Positions 17,935-28,090 of a stretch of 64,000 nucleotides of DNA are shown here, piece by piece. Made by a program: the position numbers and the translations under genes. The stretch is from CBDDKW01 sp965230425 (lineage in GTDB: Bacteria > Pseudomonadota > Gammaproteobacteria > UBA1113), in NCBI GenBank assembly GCA_965230425.1, contig CBDDKW010000012.1:173325-237324 (forward strand), read 5' to 3'. Below the pieces are notes generated by a model. It worked only from the letters and a program-made list of their open reading frames with translations. It was not told the DNA's origin and did no database searches. Position 1 is the stretch's first letter. Each line of letters starts with the position of its first letter.

Positions 17935-19307
17935 TATTTTTGCTCCTGTTTTTTTTCTGGTCGTTGCCAACCAGAGATTGTTGTTTGCTTAGCGCGACTA
18001 ATCGCTAGCTGATTATCAGGAATATCTTTAGTAATTGTTGAACCCGCACCAACTGTTGCTTTATAACCTATGGTAACCGGCGCAACCAGCTCTGTATTCG
18101 AGCCAATAAAAGCATAATCTTTAATATCTGTTTTAAACTTATTAATGCCATCGTAGTTACATGTGATGGTACCTGCCCCTACATTCACATGCTTACCCAC
18201 ATTTGTATCACCGAGGTAGGTAAGATGATTCACTTTACTGCCATAACCAATGGTTGTTTTCTTCACTTCAACGAAATTACCAACACGGGCATTATCTTGC
18301 AAATGGGTTTCTGGACGCAGGCGGGCGAAGGGACCCACAGTACAATTATTTTCGATGACGCTATCTTCGATGACGCAGTTTTCTTTAATTTCTACATTAT
18401 CACCAACTTTGACATTGCGTAAGACGGTGTTGGCGCCGACTTTAGTATTATTACCTAATTGCACATGACCTTCGATAATCACATTGATATCTAAAATAAC
18501 GTCGTTACCCGTTTCTAATTGTCCGCGGATATCTAAACGTTCTGGATCCATGACCATCACGCCTTTTGCCAGTAATTGATTTGCCTGGCGTCGTTGATAA
18601 TGGCGCTCCAAAGTAGCTAATTGTTTTTTATCATTAACGCCTTGAATTTGAATCGGGCACTTTGCATCGGTCGTGATGATTGCAGCGTTATCCTGAATGG
18701 CTAGCTTGGGTACATCAGCAAGATAATATTCACCCTGGGCATTATCATTATTGACTTGCTGTAACCATTGATTTAAATTTTTTGCAGCACAGGTCATGAT
18801 CCCGGTCCAGATTTCATCAATGGCTCGTTGCTCATCTGTAGCATCAACTTCTTCAACAATGGCTCTAGCTTGGCCTTGTTGATCGCGCATGATGCGCCCT
18901 AAACCATGAGGATCGGGCACATGGCAGGTTAATAAACCTAAGCTATCATTGGGAGTTGCCTCTATTAGTTGCGTTAGGGTATGCCGAGAAATTAATGGGC
19001 CATCTCCATAAAGTACTAAGACTGAGTGCGCTATATCGACCTGCGGTAATGCTTGTTGCACCGCATGGCCCGTACCATTTTGCTGTTTTTGTTCAACCCA
19101 ATTAACCGGTAAATGGCTAAGGGTCTGGGGAACTAATTCGCCACCATGGCCATAGACCACATGAATAGCGTGGGGATTTAATTGGCTAGCCGTATTGACT
19201 ACATGCTCTAGCAGTGTGGTACCTGCTAAGGTATGCAATACCTTGGGTTTAGCTGACTGCATACGGGTACCGGCACCTGCCGCTAAAATAATGATTTCGA
19301 TTGTCAT
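17934..19307 (-). CDS. glmU: Bifunctional GlcNAc-1-phosphate uridyltransferase / GlcN-1-phosphate acetyltransferase
   Basis: A 457-residue two-domain enzyme producing UDP-GlcNAc. The N-terminal pyrophosphorylase domain has LAAGAGTRMQSAKPKVLH and LYGDGPLI. The C-terminal part is a left-handed beta helix of hexapeptide repeats (IEGHVQLGNNTKVGANTVL...) with the catalytic HLTYLGDTNVG and GAGTITCNYDG. It sits downstream of the atp operon and directly before glmS, a common gammaproteobacterial order. Confidence 0.96.
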   Translation of the reverse strand: MTIEIIILAAGAGTRMQSAKPKVLHTLAGTTLLEHVVNTASQLNPHAIHVVYGHGGELVPQTLSHLPVNWVEQKQQNGTGHAVQQALPQVDIAHSVLVLYGDGPLISRHTLTQLIEATPNDSLGLLTCHVPDPHGLGRIMRDQQGQARAIVEEVDATDEQRAIDEIWTGIMTCAAKNLNQWLQQVNNDNAQGEYYLADVPKLAIQDNAAIITTDAKCPIQIQGVNDKKQLATLERHYQRRQANQLLAKGVMVMDPERLDIRGQLETGNDVILDINVIIEGHVQLGNNTKVGANTVLRNVKVGDNVEIKENCVIEDSVIENNCTVGPFARLRPETHLQDNARVGNFVEVKKTTIGYGSKVNHLTYLGDTNVGKHVNVGAGTITCNYDGINKFKTDIKDYAFIGSNTELVAPVTIGYKATVGAGSTITKDIPDNQLAISRAKQTTISGWQRPEKKQEQK

Positions 19308-19529
19308 AGGCTATAGCTTGTTGATTCTATGGATTTTAGTGTCCATTTTAAGGGCAGAGAGGGGGAAGTGCAAGGGCTAGAAGCTTTACTTTCTCCTCTG
19401 AAAAGGGCTAGCTGGTGTCATTTCAGGCATAGCGAAAAATAGGCTAATGGTTTGGGCATAGTATGCTGTTACTAAGTAATCAAATCGGCAGGAAATTTCT
19501 CCGGTTGTTAGCAATAACAAGGTTTTTCT

Positions 19530-19565
19530 TAGTACTAGGCTGTTTTTACATACAACCTAGTACTA
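19530..19565 (-). terminator. Hairpin after atpC, possible terminator
   Basis: Perfect 10-bp arms (tagtactagg / cctagtacta) with a 16-base loop lie five bases beyond the atpC stop. On the minus strand the stem is followed by an A-rich rather than U-rich tract, so it may stabilise the message end rather than terminate. The remaining 220 bases to glmU show nothing recognisable. Confidence 0.4.
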
Positions 19566-19569
19566 TTAT

Positions 19570-19989
19570 TTATTTCTTATCACGGATCTTACGGATGGCA
19601 GCGAGTTGAGCACTGGCTTCAGCTACATCAGCCAATGCACGAGCATAATCAATATCTGCCTGCTGGTCTTGTAGTAAAGCTTTAGCTTTTTCCATAGCTT
19701 GTTGCGCTTCGGCTTCATCCAAGTCGGCTGCGCGTTCGGCTGAATCTGCCAAGATTGTCACTAAATGTGGCTGAACTTCTAGCATACCACCGGAAATATA
19801 GAAGACTTCTTCTTTATTATCGGGCAGTTGTAAGCGTACTTGACCTGGTTTCAGACTTGTTAATAATTGTGAATGACCTGGTTTAATACCTAATTCACCC
19901 AGCGCACCTGTAGCAAATACTTGCTCGGCTAAGCCGGAGTAGATTTGCTTCTCTGCACTGACGATATCAACATGTACTGTAAATGCCAT
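19570..19989 (-). CDS. atpC: ATP synthase F1 epsilon subunit
   Basis: A 139-residue epsilon subunit of the F1 central stalk, which couples rotation and restrains ATP hydrolysis. The N-terminal beta barrel includes VDIVSAEKQIYSG and GELGIKPGHSQLLTSLKPGQ, and the C-terminal helices are Ala/Glu-rich. It is the last gene of the atp operon, two bases after atpD. Confidence 0.95.
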   Translation of the reverse strand: MAFTVHVDIVSAEKQIYSGLAEQVFATGALGELGIKPGHSQLLTSLKPGQVRLQLPDNKEEVFYISGGMLEVQPHLVTILADSAERAADLDEAEAQQAMEKAKALLQDQQADIDYARALADVAEASAQLAAIRKIRDKK

Positions 19990-19991
19990 AA

Positions 19992-21368
19992 TTATAATGC
20001 CTTCGCTTTTGCTACTGCTTCATCAATGGTGCCTACCATATAGAATGCTTGTTCTGGTAAGTGATCCATTTCCCCACTTAAAATCGCTTTAAATCCACGC
20101 AAAGTTTCTTGTAGTGGTACATATTTACCTGGCGCACCAGTAAATACTTCTGCCACGAAGAAAGGCTGCGATAAGAAGCGTTGGATTTTACGTGCACGGG
20201 TTACGGTTAATTTATCATCTTCTGATAATTCATCCATACCGAGAATCGCAATAATATCTTTTAATTCTTTATAACGTTGTAAGGTACGCTGTACGGAGCG
20301 TGCAACATCATAATGGTCTTGACCAACCATTAAAGGATCTAATTGGCGGCTGGTTGAGTCCAATGGGTCAATCGCAGGGTAAATACCTAACTCAGCAATT
20401 TGTCGTGAGAGTACAACCGTCGCATCCAAGTGAGCAAAGGTTGTTGCAGGTGATGGATCAGTTAAGTCATCTGCAGGTACGTATACCGCTTGGATAGAGG
20501 TAATAGAACCGGTCTTAGTTGAAGTAATCCGCTCTTGTAATACACCCATTTCTTCTGCCAAGGTAGGCTGGTAACCTACCGCTGAAGGCATACGACCTAG
20601 CAACGCGGATACCTCAGTACCGGCTAGGGTATAACGATAAATATTATCAATAAATAGTAATACGTCACGGCCTTCATCACGGAAAGCTTCAGCCATGGTC
20701 AAGCCTGTTAAGGCAACACGTAAACGGTTACCTGGTGGTTCATTCATTTGTCCATAAACGAGAGCCACTTTATCCAAGACATTGGATTCACTCATTTCTA
20801 AGTAGAAATCGTTACCTTCACGAGTACGCTCACCCACACCAGCAAATACAGAATAACCACTGTGCTCAATAGCAATATTGCGGATTAATTCCATCATGTT
20901 CACAGTTTTACCTACACCGGCACCACCGAATAAACCCACTTTACCACCCTTAGCAAAAGGACAAATCAAATCAATGACTTTAATCCCTGTTTCTAAGACT
21001 TCTTCATTTGAAGCAAGTTCTTCAAAGGTTGGCGCTGCACGGTGGATAGGCATACGAATTTCTTCGCCAATTTCACCGGCATCATCAATGGGCGTACCCA
21101 AAACATCCATAATACGACCCAAGGTCTTTTTACCCACAGGGACTGAGATAGGTGCACCAGTATTTTCTACACTGAGTCCACGTTTCAAGCCTTCGGAACG
21201 TCCCATAGCAATAGCTCGAACCACACCATCACCGATTTGTTGTTGTACTTCTAATGTTAAGCCTGTTTCCGGGATTACAACTGCATCATACACTTCTGGC
21301 ACTGCATCTCGTGGAAATTGAATATCTACTACCGCGCCAATGACTTGATTAATTTGTCCCACACTCAT
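19992..21368 (-). CDS. atpD: ATP synthase F1 beta subunit
   Basis: A 458-residue catalytic subunit. The P-loop GGAGVGKTVNMMELI is at about residue 149. The catalytic-Glu segment GERTREGNDFY, the Walker B-like LLFIDNIYRY and the family signature around PAIDPLDSTSR are all present. It forms the alternating hexamer with alpha in F1. Confidence 0.97.
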   Translation of the reverse strand: MSVGQINQVIGAVVDIQFPRDAVPEVYDAVVIPETGLTLEVQQQIGDGVVRAIAMGRSEGLKRGLSVENTGAPISVPVGKKTLGRIMDVLGTPIDDAGEIGEEIRMPIHRAAPTFEELASNEEVLETGIKVIDLICPFAKGGKVGLFGGAGVGKTVNMMELIRNIAIEHSGYSVFAGVGERTREGNDFYLEMSESNVLDKVALVYGQMNEPPGNRLRVALTGLTMAEAFRDEGRDVLLFIDNIYRYTLAGTEVSALLGRMPSAVGYQPTLAEEMGVLQERITSTKTGSITSIQAVYVPADDLTDPSPATTFAHLDATVVLSRQIAELGIYPAIDPLDSTSRQLDPLMVGQDHYDVARSVQRTLQRYKELKDIIAILGMDELSEDDKLTVTRARKIQRFLSQPFFVAEVFTGAPGKYVPLQETLRGFKAILSGEMDHLPEQAFYMVGTIDEAVAKAKAL

Positions 21369-21425
21369 GGATAAAACCTCTTGTTAGTTTAACTACTCTT
21401 TCATTAATGAAAGAGATTGATTTCT

Positions 21426-22286
21426 TTAAACAGCATCTGCCCCCGCAACAATTTCAGAAATCTCTCGAGTGATCACTGCTTGTCGCGCTTTATTGTATGC
21501 AAGGCGTAAGTCCTCGATAATATCGCCTGCATTATCTGTTGCTGCCTTCATTGCGACCATACGAGCAGCTTGCTCACTTGCAATATTCTCAACAACAGCT
21601 TGATACACTTGTGATTCAACATAACGTCGTAACACTAAGTCTAATAATTCTTTTGCATCAGGTTCATAAATATAATCCCAATACTTACCTGCACTTTCGT
21701 CTTCAGCGGCTACTAAAGGTAATAATTGCTGAATCTGTGCTGATTGTTTCATGGTATTAACGAATTCATTTGAAGCGATATGTAAGGCATCTAAATTGCC
21801 ATCGTCATATTGTTTCAACATGACATTCACCACACCGATTAAATCTTGTAGGGCAGGTGCATCACCTAAATGATCAGCATGAGCTATGACATTACCGCCA
21901 AAGCGTTTGAAAAAGTGCGCGGCCTTATTACCGATTAAACATAAATCAACTTCCACGCCTTTTTCTTGCAAATCGCGGATAAATAATAAGGTCTTTTTTA
22001 ATAAACTATTATTTAAACCGCCGCATAAACCACGGTCGGTCGTAACAACAATAACACCTACTCGCTTCAACTCACGTACTTGCATGTACGGATGTTGATA
22101 TTCTGGATGGCAATTGGCTAAATGACCGATAACTTGCAACACTTTTTGCGCATAAGGTCGAGATGTCAACATACGCTCTTGCGCCTTACGCATTTTACTC
22201 GCAGCCACAAGTTCCATGGCCCGAGTAATTTTCTGCGTTTTTTTGACGCTATCAATTTTTGTGCGAATTTCCTTTGATGACGACAT
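21426..22286 (-). CDS. atpG: ATP synthase F1 gamma subunit
   Basis: A 286-residue rotor subunit made of two long terminal helices (SSSKEIRTKIDSVKKTQKITRAMELVAASKMRKAQ at the start and NKARQAVITREISEIVAGADA at the end). The middle domain has VVTTDRGLCGGLN. I choose the ATG at 22286, giving MSSSKEIRTK, with GGTAGTAAG upstream and an 8-base gap after atpA. A start 13 codons earlier would overlap atpA and add residues foreign to the family. Confidence 0.95.
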   Translation of the reverse strand: MSSSKEIRTKIDSVKKTQKITRAMELVAASKMRKAQERMLTSRPYAQKVLQVIGHLANCHPEYQHPYMQVRELKRVGVIVVTTDRGLCGGLNNSLLKKTLLFIRDLQEKGVEVDLCLIGNKAAHFFKRFGGNVIAHADHLGDAPALQDLIGVVNVMLKQYDDGNLDALHIASNEFVNTMKQSAQIQQLLPLVAAEDESAGKYWDYIYEPDAKELLDLVLRRYVESQVYQAVVENIASEQAARMVAMKAATDNAGDIIEDLRLAYNKARQAVITREISEIVAGADAV

Positions 22287-22293
22287 TAGCTTA

Positions 22294-23841
22294 CTACCAA
22301 GTTTGTGTTTCTTTGAATTTCTCAATCATTGATTTTAAGGCTTGTTGCACGTCATCATCTAATACCGGTTTCGCATTGATACTGGTGATTAAATCTTGAT
22401 GATTCGCGTTCATATAGCCTAGTAATTCTTGCTCGAAACTCACAACTTTATCTAATTCCACATCATCGAGATAACCATGTTCAGCAGCATAAAGTACTGC
22501 AGACATTTCTGCGACGCTGAGTGGACTATATTGTTTCTGTTTGAGTGATTCTGTCACTCGTTGACCACGTTCTAATTGCTTACGTGTAGGTTCATCTAAG
22601 TCAGAGGCAAATTGCGCAAAGGCTTCTAATTCACGATATTGTGCTTGAGCAATACGAATACCACCCCCGAGCTTTTTAATAATTTTAGTCTGTGCGGCAC
22701 CACCCACACGAGAGACTGATAAACCGGCGTTAATCGCTGGGCGCATACCCGCATTAAATAAATCCGTTTCTAAATAAATCTGACCATCGGTGATGGAGAT
22801 AACGTTAGTTGGTACGAAAGCTGATACGTCACCCGCTTGCGTTTCAATAATTGGTAATGCGGTTAATGAACCAGTTTTACCTTTCACTTTACCCTGGGTT
22901 TGCTCTTCTACATATGCAGCATTTACGCAGGATGCACGCTCCAATAAGCGTGAATGTAAATAGAATACGTCACCTGGATATGCTTCACGGCCAGGTGGAC
23001 GACGGAGTAATAATGATACTTGACGATAAGCCCAGGCTTGTTTTGTCAAGTCATCATAGACGATGAGGGCATCTTCACCTTTATCACGGAAATATTCACC
23101 CATGGAGCAACCCACATAAGGTGCAATGAACTGTAACATGGCTGATTCTGATGCATTCGCCGCAACGATGATCGTGTGTTCTAAAGCGCCATGCTCTTCT
23201 AATTTACGCACAACAGAAGCAACAGAAGATGCTTTTTGACCAATAGCGACATAGATACATTTTACGCCTGTGCCTTTTTGGTTGATGATGGCATCAATTG
23301 CTACCGCAGTTTTACCTGTTTGTCGGTCACCAATAATTAATTCACGCTGACCTCGACCTACAGGTGTAAGCGCATCAATAGATTTAATCCCTGTTTGCAA
23401 TGGTACGTTAACAGGTTGACGAGTAATTACCCCAGGCGCTACTTTTTCAATATCAGAATAAGCTTCTGGTGTGATTGCACCTTTACCATCAATAGGCTCA
23501 CCCAATGCATTCACTACTCGTCCTAGCAAGGATTCACCCACAGGCGTTTCTAGCATTTTGCCTGTACAACGGGCTTTTTCACCTTCTTTCAAGTGTTTAT
23601 AGTCACCAAGTACGGCTGCACCAACAGAATCTTGCTCAAGGTTGAGTACTACACCAAATGCGCCACCAGGTAACTCCAACATTTCATGCTGACAGGCATC
23701 TTCCAAACCATGGATACGTAAAATACCGTCCTTAACGCTGACAATAGTACCTTCTGTACGTGTTTGTGAGACTGATTCAAATGATTCAATGCGTTTTTTA
23801 ATAACGTCACTAATTTCTGAGGGGCTTATGACTGCTGACAT
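22294..23841 (-). CDS. atpA: ATP synthase F1 alpha subunit
   Basis: A 515-residue non-catalytic nucleotide-binding subunit. The P-loop GDRQTGKTAVAIDAI is at about residue 170, with LIVYDDLTKQAWAYRQ and LLLRRPPGREAYPGD typical of alpha. Its start overlaps the atpH end by 16 bases, which suggests coupled translation. Confidence 0.97.
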   Translation of the reverse strand: MSAVISPSEISDVIKKRIESFESVSQTRTEGTIVSVKDGILRIHGLEDACQHEMLELPGGAFGVVLNLEQDSVGAAVLGDYKHLKEGEKARCTGKMLETPVGESLLGRVVNALGEPIDGKGAITPEAYSDIEKVAPGVITRQPVNVPLQTGIKSIDALTPVGRGQRELIIGDRQTGKTAVAIDAIINQKGTGVKCIYVAIGQKASSVASVVRKLEEHGALEHTIIVAANASESAMLQFIAPYVGCSMGEYFRDKGEDALIVYDDLTKQAWAYRQVSLLLRRPPGREAYPGDVFYLHSRLLERASCVNAAYVEEQTQGKVKGKTGSLTALPIIETQAGDVSAFVPTNVISITDGQIYLETDLFNAGMRPAINAGLSVSRVGGAAQTKIIKKLGGGIRIAQAQYRELEAFAQFASDLDEPTRKQLERGQRVTESLKQKQYSPLSVAEMSAVLYAAEHGYLDDVELDKVVSFEQELLGYMNANHQDLITSINAKPVLDDDVQQALKSMIEKFKETQTW

Positions 23842-24386
23842 AGACTTTCCTTCATAGTTACATGCTGAATTAAACGAGCTAACTTACCTTGTACTGTGCC
23901 ATCGATAACGATATCACCCGCTCTAATGAGTGCACCGCCGATGAGGCTTGTATCAATTTCACATTGCAGAGCGATATCACGTTTAAATCGCTGCTGCAGT
24001 GAATGGATAAGTTTTTCACGTTGATTTTGACTGAGCTCAATAGCAGAACTAACATCTACATTAAGCGTTTTTGCATACTCTGCTTTGTATTCTTCAAATA
24101 GCTGAGCGATAGCGGGTAAATAGCTAAGGCGCTTATTCGCTGCGAGTAGTTTGAGGAAGTTTTGCTGTAGCGTATCTAGCTGCGATCCTGTGGCCTCAAG
24201 TATAATCTCAACGACTTGCTGATCACTGACTTGGGGATGATGCAAAAGATTAGCAATGTCCTTATCAGCAATAACTGCGGCCAATGCCAAGATATTGGTT
24301 GACCACGCATCAAGTGCTTGTTGCTCAATTGCAACCTCAAACACGGCCTTTGCATAAGGCCGGGCTATAATATTCGCTTCACTCAC
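23826..24386 (-). CDS. atpH: ATP synthase delta subunit
   Basis: A 186-residue peripheral-stalk subunit joining F1 to the b dimer. The N-terminal IARPYAKAVFEVA and the C-terminal LIGGALIRAGDIVIDGTVQGKL are the conserved ends of the family. It overlaps atpF by 8 bases and atpA by 16. Confidence 0.95.
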   Translation of the reverse strand: MSEANIIARPYAKAVFEVAIEQQALDAWSTNILALAAVIADKDIANLLHHPQVSDQQVVEIILEATGSQLDTLQQNFLKLLAANKRLSYLPAIAQLFEEYKAEYAKTLNVDVSSAIELSQNQREKLIHSLQQRFKRDIALQCEIDTSLIGGALIRAGDIVIDGTVQGKLARLIQHVTMKESLCQQS

Positions 24387-24858
24387 TGGCTACCTCGGCA
24401 ATTAACTGATCGATCATGCCATTATTGGCAGACTCATCAATATTGCGACCAAGAATTTTTTCTGCGCCAGCAATGGCAATTAATGCAGTTTCACGTCGCA
24501 GATTATCGCGCGCGCTATTGCGTTCATGCTCGATTTCTTCTTTAGCGATGGCTAGCAGACGGGCACCTTCAGTGCGTGCGTCTTCTTTTGCTTGCTCAAT
24601 CACTTGTGCAGCGCGCTTATTCGCTTGCTCAAGCATTTCTGCTGCCTGAATCTTAGCATCACGCAGCATTTCCGTGGATTTATGCTTGGCTAATTCCAAC
24701 TCATGCTTACCACGCTCTGCCGCAGCTAAACCTTCAGCAATAGTTTCTTCACGCTCAGTGAGCGCTTTCATGATAAATGGCCATACATATTTCATTGTCA
24801 CCCAAACAAAGATGGCGAATGTAAACATTTGACCTAGTAAGGTTATGTTAAACTCCAT
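24379..24858 (-). CDS. atpF: ATP synthase Fo subunit b
   Basis: A 159-residue stator subunit with one N-terminal membrane helix (LLGQMFTFAIFVWVTMKYVW) and a long charged, Ala-rich coiled coil that dimerises (ERGKHELELAKHKSTEMLRDAK onward). Standard length and operon place between atpE and atpH. Confidence 0.95.
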   Translation of the reverse strand: MEFNITLLGQMFTFAIFVWVTMKYVWPFIMKALTEREETIAEGLAAAERGKHELELAKHKSTEMLRDAKIQAAEMLEQANKRAAQVIEQAKEDARTEGARLLAIAKEEIEHERNSARDNLRRETALIAIAGAEKILGRNIDESANNGMIDQLIAEVASE

Positions 24859-24916
24859 GATGCTTTACTCACTAACTTTCAATTTAAAAAAATTCTTGGC
24901 TACCACTGTATGCGCT

Positions 24917-25240
24917 TTAGCTGGCGAACTTAGCACCAAATTGCATTAAGTACTTAGCAACAGCACCGGCAAATGGGTTCGCAAAGGTAAAGTAAAGGGC
25001 AATAGCCACACCGATCATGGTTACCGCATCAAGCAAACCGGCAACAACGAACATTTTCATTTGTAACATTGGCACCATTTCTGGTTGTCTAGCAGCACCT
25101 TCTAAGAATTTACCACCTAATAAACCAAAACCGATGGCGGTACCTAACGCACCTAATCCGATCAACAATGCTACGGCAATAGATGTCATGCTTTGTACGT
25201 CTGCAATCAACCTTGCTATCTGAATTGTTGTATTGTCCAT
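24917..25240 (-). CDS. atpE: ATP synthase Fo subunit c, with terminal extensions
   Basis: The proton-carrying rotor ring subunit: two membrane helices (SIAVALLIGLGALGTAIGFGL and FVVAGLLDAVTMIGVAIALYF) with the polar loop EGAARQPEMVP. The essential carboxylate is Asp in AGLLDAV. At 107 residues it exceeds the usual 75-85. There are roughly 17 extra residues before the first helix and a C-terminal tail NPFAGAVAKYLMQFGAKFAS. Asp rather than a sodium-type Glu/Gln/Ser set suggests proton coupling. Confidence 0.93.
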   Translation of the reverse strand: MDNTTIQIARLIADVQSMTSIAVALLIGLGALGTAIGFGLLGGKFLEGAARQPEMVPMLQMKMFVVAGLLDAVTMIGVAIALYFTFANPFAGAVAKYLMQFGAKFAS

Positions 25241-25268
25241 TATTCCTCCTGCTTATATTCAATAATAA

Positions 25269-26057
25269 TTAATGGCTTTCACTGGCCATGCTTAAATATA
25301 CGATGGTTAACATCATAAAGATAAACGCTTGTAAGGTGATAATCAGAATGTGAAACACAGCCCAAATACCACCAGGGATCCACTGCAAATACCAGGGAAT
25401 GAGTGCAGCGATTAGAATAAAAATCAATTCGCCTGCATATAAGTTACCGTATAGTCGTAATGACAGTGAAATTGGCTTCGCAATTTCATCTACAAACCGT
25501 AGCGGTAAATTCACAAAAAATAACCAGGGGCCAAAAGGCTTAGTGAGACATTCCTTTAGGAAGCCACCAGCACCTTTAATTTTAATATTATAAAAAATCA
25601 CTAATATAAAGACAGTAATAGACAATGCAAAAGTTAAATTAATGTCTGTAGTGGGCACCACACGCAAGTAATGGATACCCATTTGATGTGCTACTAATGG
25701 CAGTAAATCAACAGGCAATAAATCCATGAGGTTCATTAAGAACACCCAGACAAAAATGGTCAGGGCTAAAGGTGCAATTAAATTACTCTTGCCATGATAG
25801 GTTTCTTTAACTTGTTTATCGGCAAACTCCACCATGACTTCAACAAAGTTTTGCAAGCGTCCGGGTACACCGGCAGTTGCCTTTTTCGCCGCACGACGGA
25901 AAAAATACAAAAAGAACAATCCGAGTACCACGGAGAAAAACAGGGTATCTAAATGTAGGCTCCAAAAACCAGTGGCGTGGAACTGACCTGTTTTTACATT
26001 AATGGACAGATTTTGTAAGTGATGTTGTATATAACGGGTAGGATCTGGAACACTCAT
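25269..26057 (-). CDS. atpB: ATP synthase Fo subunit a
   Basis: A 262-residue membrane protein that forms the proton channels. The essential Arg lies in LSLRLYGNLYAGEL, and LMDLLPVDLLP and PFGPWLFFVNLPLRFVDEIAKP are family signatures. About five or six hydrophobic helices are visible. It overlaps the end of atpI by four bases. Confidence 0.96.
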   Translation of the reverse strand: MSVPDPTRYIQHHLQNLSINVKTGQFHATGFWSLHLDTLFFSVVLGLFFLYFFRRAAKKATAGVPGRLQNFVEVMVEFADKQVKETYHGKSNLIAPLALTIFVWVFLMNLMDLLPVDLLPLVAHQMGIHYLRVVPTTDINLTFALSITVFILVIFYNIKIKGAGGFLKECLTKPFGPWLFFVNLPLRFVDEIAKPISLSLRLYGNLYAGELIFILIAALIPWYLQWIPGGIWAVFHILIITLQAFIFMMLTIVYLSMASESH

Positions 26058-26491
26058 ATGCTTTGCTCCATAACTGTCGTAGGCCTAGCTTTCCATTGTG
26101 TGAAGATAATACTCACCTGCGCAATCATATATCCAATCACGAGTGGGGGTAATACCACATGGCTGTATTTAATCACTAAGAAAAAGCTGATGACTGTAAA
26201 GAGGATTTTAACTATTTCACCGCTATAAAAATGCACGAGTATTTTACCTGCGGCACTAGCACCTGAAGTTCGGAAACAAAGAGTTGCTAGCAATACACTA
26301 CCAAGTGCACATATCGCACCACCTATAGCTAAGGAATAAGCAACCTGTGTGGATACAAATAACGCCAACATCGTCGCGATAGTAATAGCGACGGCCTGTA
26401 TATAAAGTATATGTCGCGCTTGCCTGCGCATATTGTGCAATGGTCCTCTTACCACGAGTAATCCTGTCAACTTATCTTCTTGAATATTCAA
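26054..26491 (-). CDS. atpI: ATP synthase subunit I
   Basis: A 145-residue, four-helix membrane protein at the head of the atp operon. AtpI-family proteins help assemble the c ring and may carry magnesium. Hydrophobic spans include VAITIATMLALFVSTQVAYSLAIGG and VIKYSHVVLPPLVIGYMIAQVSIIF. Sequence conservation in this family is low, and the call leans on operon position and topology. Confidence 0.85.
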   Translation of the reverse strand: MNIQEDKLTGLLVVRGPLHNMRRQARHILYIQAVAITIATMLALFVSTQVAYSLAIGGAICALGSVLLATLCFRTSGASAAGKILVHFYSGEIVKILFTVISFFLVIKYSHVVLPPLVIGYMIAQVSIIFTQWKARPTTVMEQSI

Positions 26492-27026
26492 TATTTTTGC
26501 TGTGTAATTCAGCGATGCCTAGCATAACAAATTGCGAATACATGCTGAATAGCCGGAGGATTACTAGCGCAGTATGACCGCTTGTTTAGATTTCCTATTA
26601 CAAAATAGAAAAACATCATACAAATCATCAAGTGTTCTTTCAGTCCATATTTAGCCACCAATATTGACCAAATCATCAACAATTAACGAAAGAAACGCTC
26701 AAATAATAGCCCCCTTATTGGCTGCGCAGAGTATAAGGTTAAATCAGCTTCTGTGCAAACAATTATTTAACATAAAGAACAAAAGTTAGGCGTTTTTTTG
26801 TACTGGAGCACTTTGACGCCAGAATGTACAGATAATGTCATACAACACAATGGGGATTTTTGTATTAATAGCTATCATCAATTTCTTGATATTGTCATCA
26901 ATTATGTTGTTTATAGTCGAAAAGTTGCTGTCGTTAGCTAAACCATCAGCAAATGGATTGCGTGCTTTACCGAATATGACAACTATAACTTAGCTCTACA
27001 TATGTTCAAGAGCGCAAAATTACCGC
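26492..27026. other. 535-bp gene-free space before the atp operon
   Basis: This AT-rich space between the parB stop and the atpI start must hold the atp operon promoter on the minus strand. I see no -35/-10 pair strong enough to call, no repeat, no structured RNA and no convincing small open frame. Confidence 0.5.
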
Positions 27027-27917
27027 CTAATTAATATGCTCCAAAATACCATCCAGCTCATCCAAGCTGTGGTAATGAATAACCAGCTTGCCTTTACCCT
27101 TAGCATTGTGCTGAATTTGCACCATGGCACCCACTTTTTCCGCCAAGCGCTGCTGTAAGTTGAGCACATCAGGATCGATAACCTTTTGTTTATACAGTTG
27201 TTTTGCTGGTGACTGTAGACGTTTAGCTAAACTTTCAGTTTCACGTACGGATAGACCTTTAGCCACCACCATACGTGCGGCTTGAGACTGTGCGGTACCT
27301 TCCAAGGTCAGGAGTACCTTAGCATGGCCTAACTCTAAATCACCATGTTCCACTAGGGTTTTCACATCTGCATTCAAACCGTTTAAACGCAGCAAATTAG
27401 TCACGCTACTACGGGGTTTGCCCACTGACTCGGCAATCTGTTGGTGAGTCATATTGAATTCATCCATTAAACGCTGCAAGGCAGCAGCTTCTTCCATGGG
27501 ATTGAGATTTTCACGTTGGATATTCTCGATCAAAGCCAAAGCCATGGTTGTCTCATCAGAGACTTCGCGGATCATGGTGGGGATTTGTTCAAGATTAGCT
27601 AATTGCGCAGCACGCCAGCGACGTTCTCCAGCAATAATTTCATAACGATCTTTTGAAATAGGTCTCACAACAATAGGCTGTAATACCCCTTGGGTACGAA
27701 TTGAGCTCGCTAATTCTTCCAAAGCACCCACATCGATATCCTTTCGAGGCTGGTACTTACCACTTTGGATCACATCTAAGGGCAGCATTTTTAAACCTTC
27801 TAGTGCTGTGGCTTGCTGCGCAGCAGGTTCTGCCTCTGCTGTTGCTGTGACTGCTACCGCAGGTGCCTGTAATAAGTCACCGAGACCTCGGCCCAAGGCT
27901 TTTCGTTTTACCGCCAT
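27027..27917 (-). CDS. parB: Chromosome partitioning protein ParB/Spo0J
   Basis: A 296-residue CTPase clamp that loads at parS sites and spreads to organise the origin region. It shows the N-terminal KRKALGRGLGDLL, the CTP-binding motif EIIAGERRWRAAQLA (GERRxRA), the helix-turn-helix MTHQQIAESVGKPRSSVTNLLRL and a C-terminal dimer domain. It lies 173 bp downstream of parA in the same direction. No complete parS was found in the window. Confidence 0.95.
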   Translation of the reverse strand: MAVKRKALGRGLGDLLQAPAVAVTATAEAEPAAQQATALEGLKMLPLDVIQSGKYQPRKDIDVGALEELASSIRTQGVLQPIVVRPISKDRYEIIAGERRWRAAQLANLEQIPTMIREVSDETTMALALIENIQRENLNPMEEAAALQRLMDEFNMTHQQIAESVGKPRSSVTNLLRLNGLNADVKTLVEHGDLELGHAKVLLTLEGTAQSQAARMVVAKGLSVRETESLAKRLQSPAKQLYKQKVIDPDVLNLQQRLAEKVGAMVQIQHNAKGKGKLVIHYHSLDELDGILEHIN

Positions 27918-28090
27918 TGTTTATTCCTGATTCATAAATGTAATGTAGCTTCCGTATAAACAGTTATCAATTCCAAGGAGAAATCTTGATACGATTGCCG
28001 CCTCTGACCAAGCTTAGACGCTACCATAAGCTGGCATTAAAGCTACCAAACGAGGGGTATTTTAGACTACTTTTCACTGGAAATATATAC

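Noticed and set aside
23826..24386. Long plus-strand frames opposite the atp genes
   Set aside because: They are complementary-frame artefacts of strongly conserved minus-strand genes.
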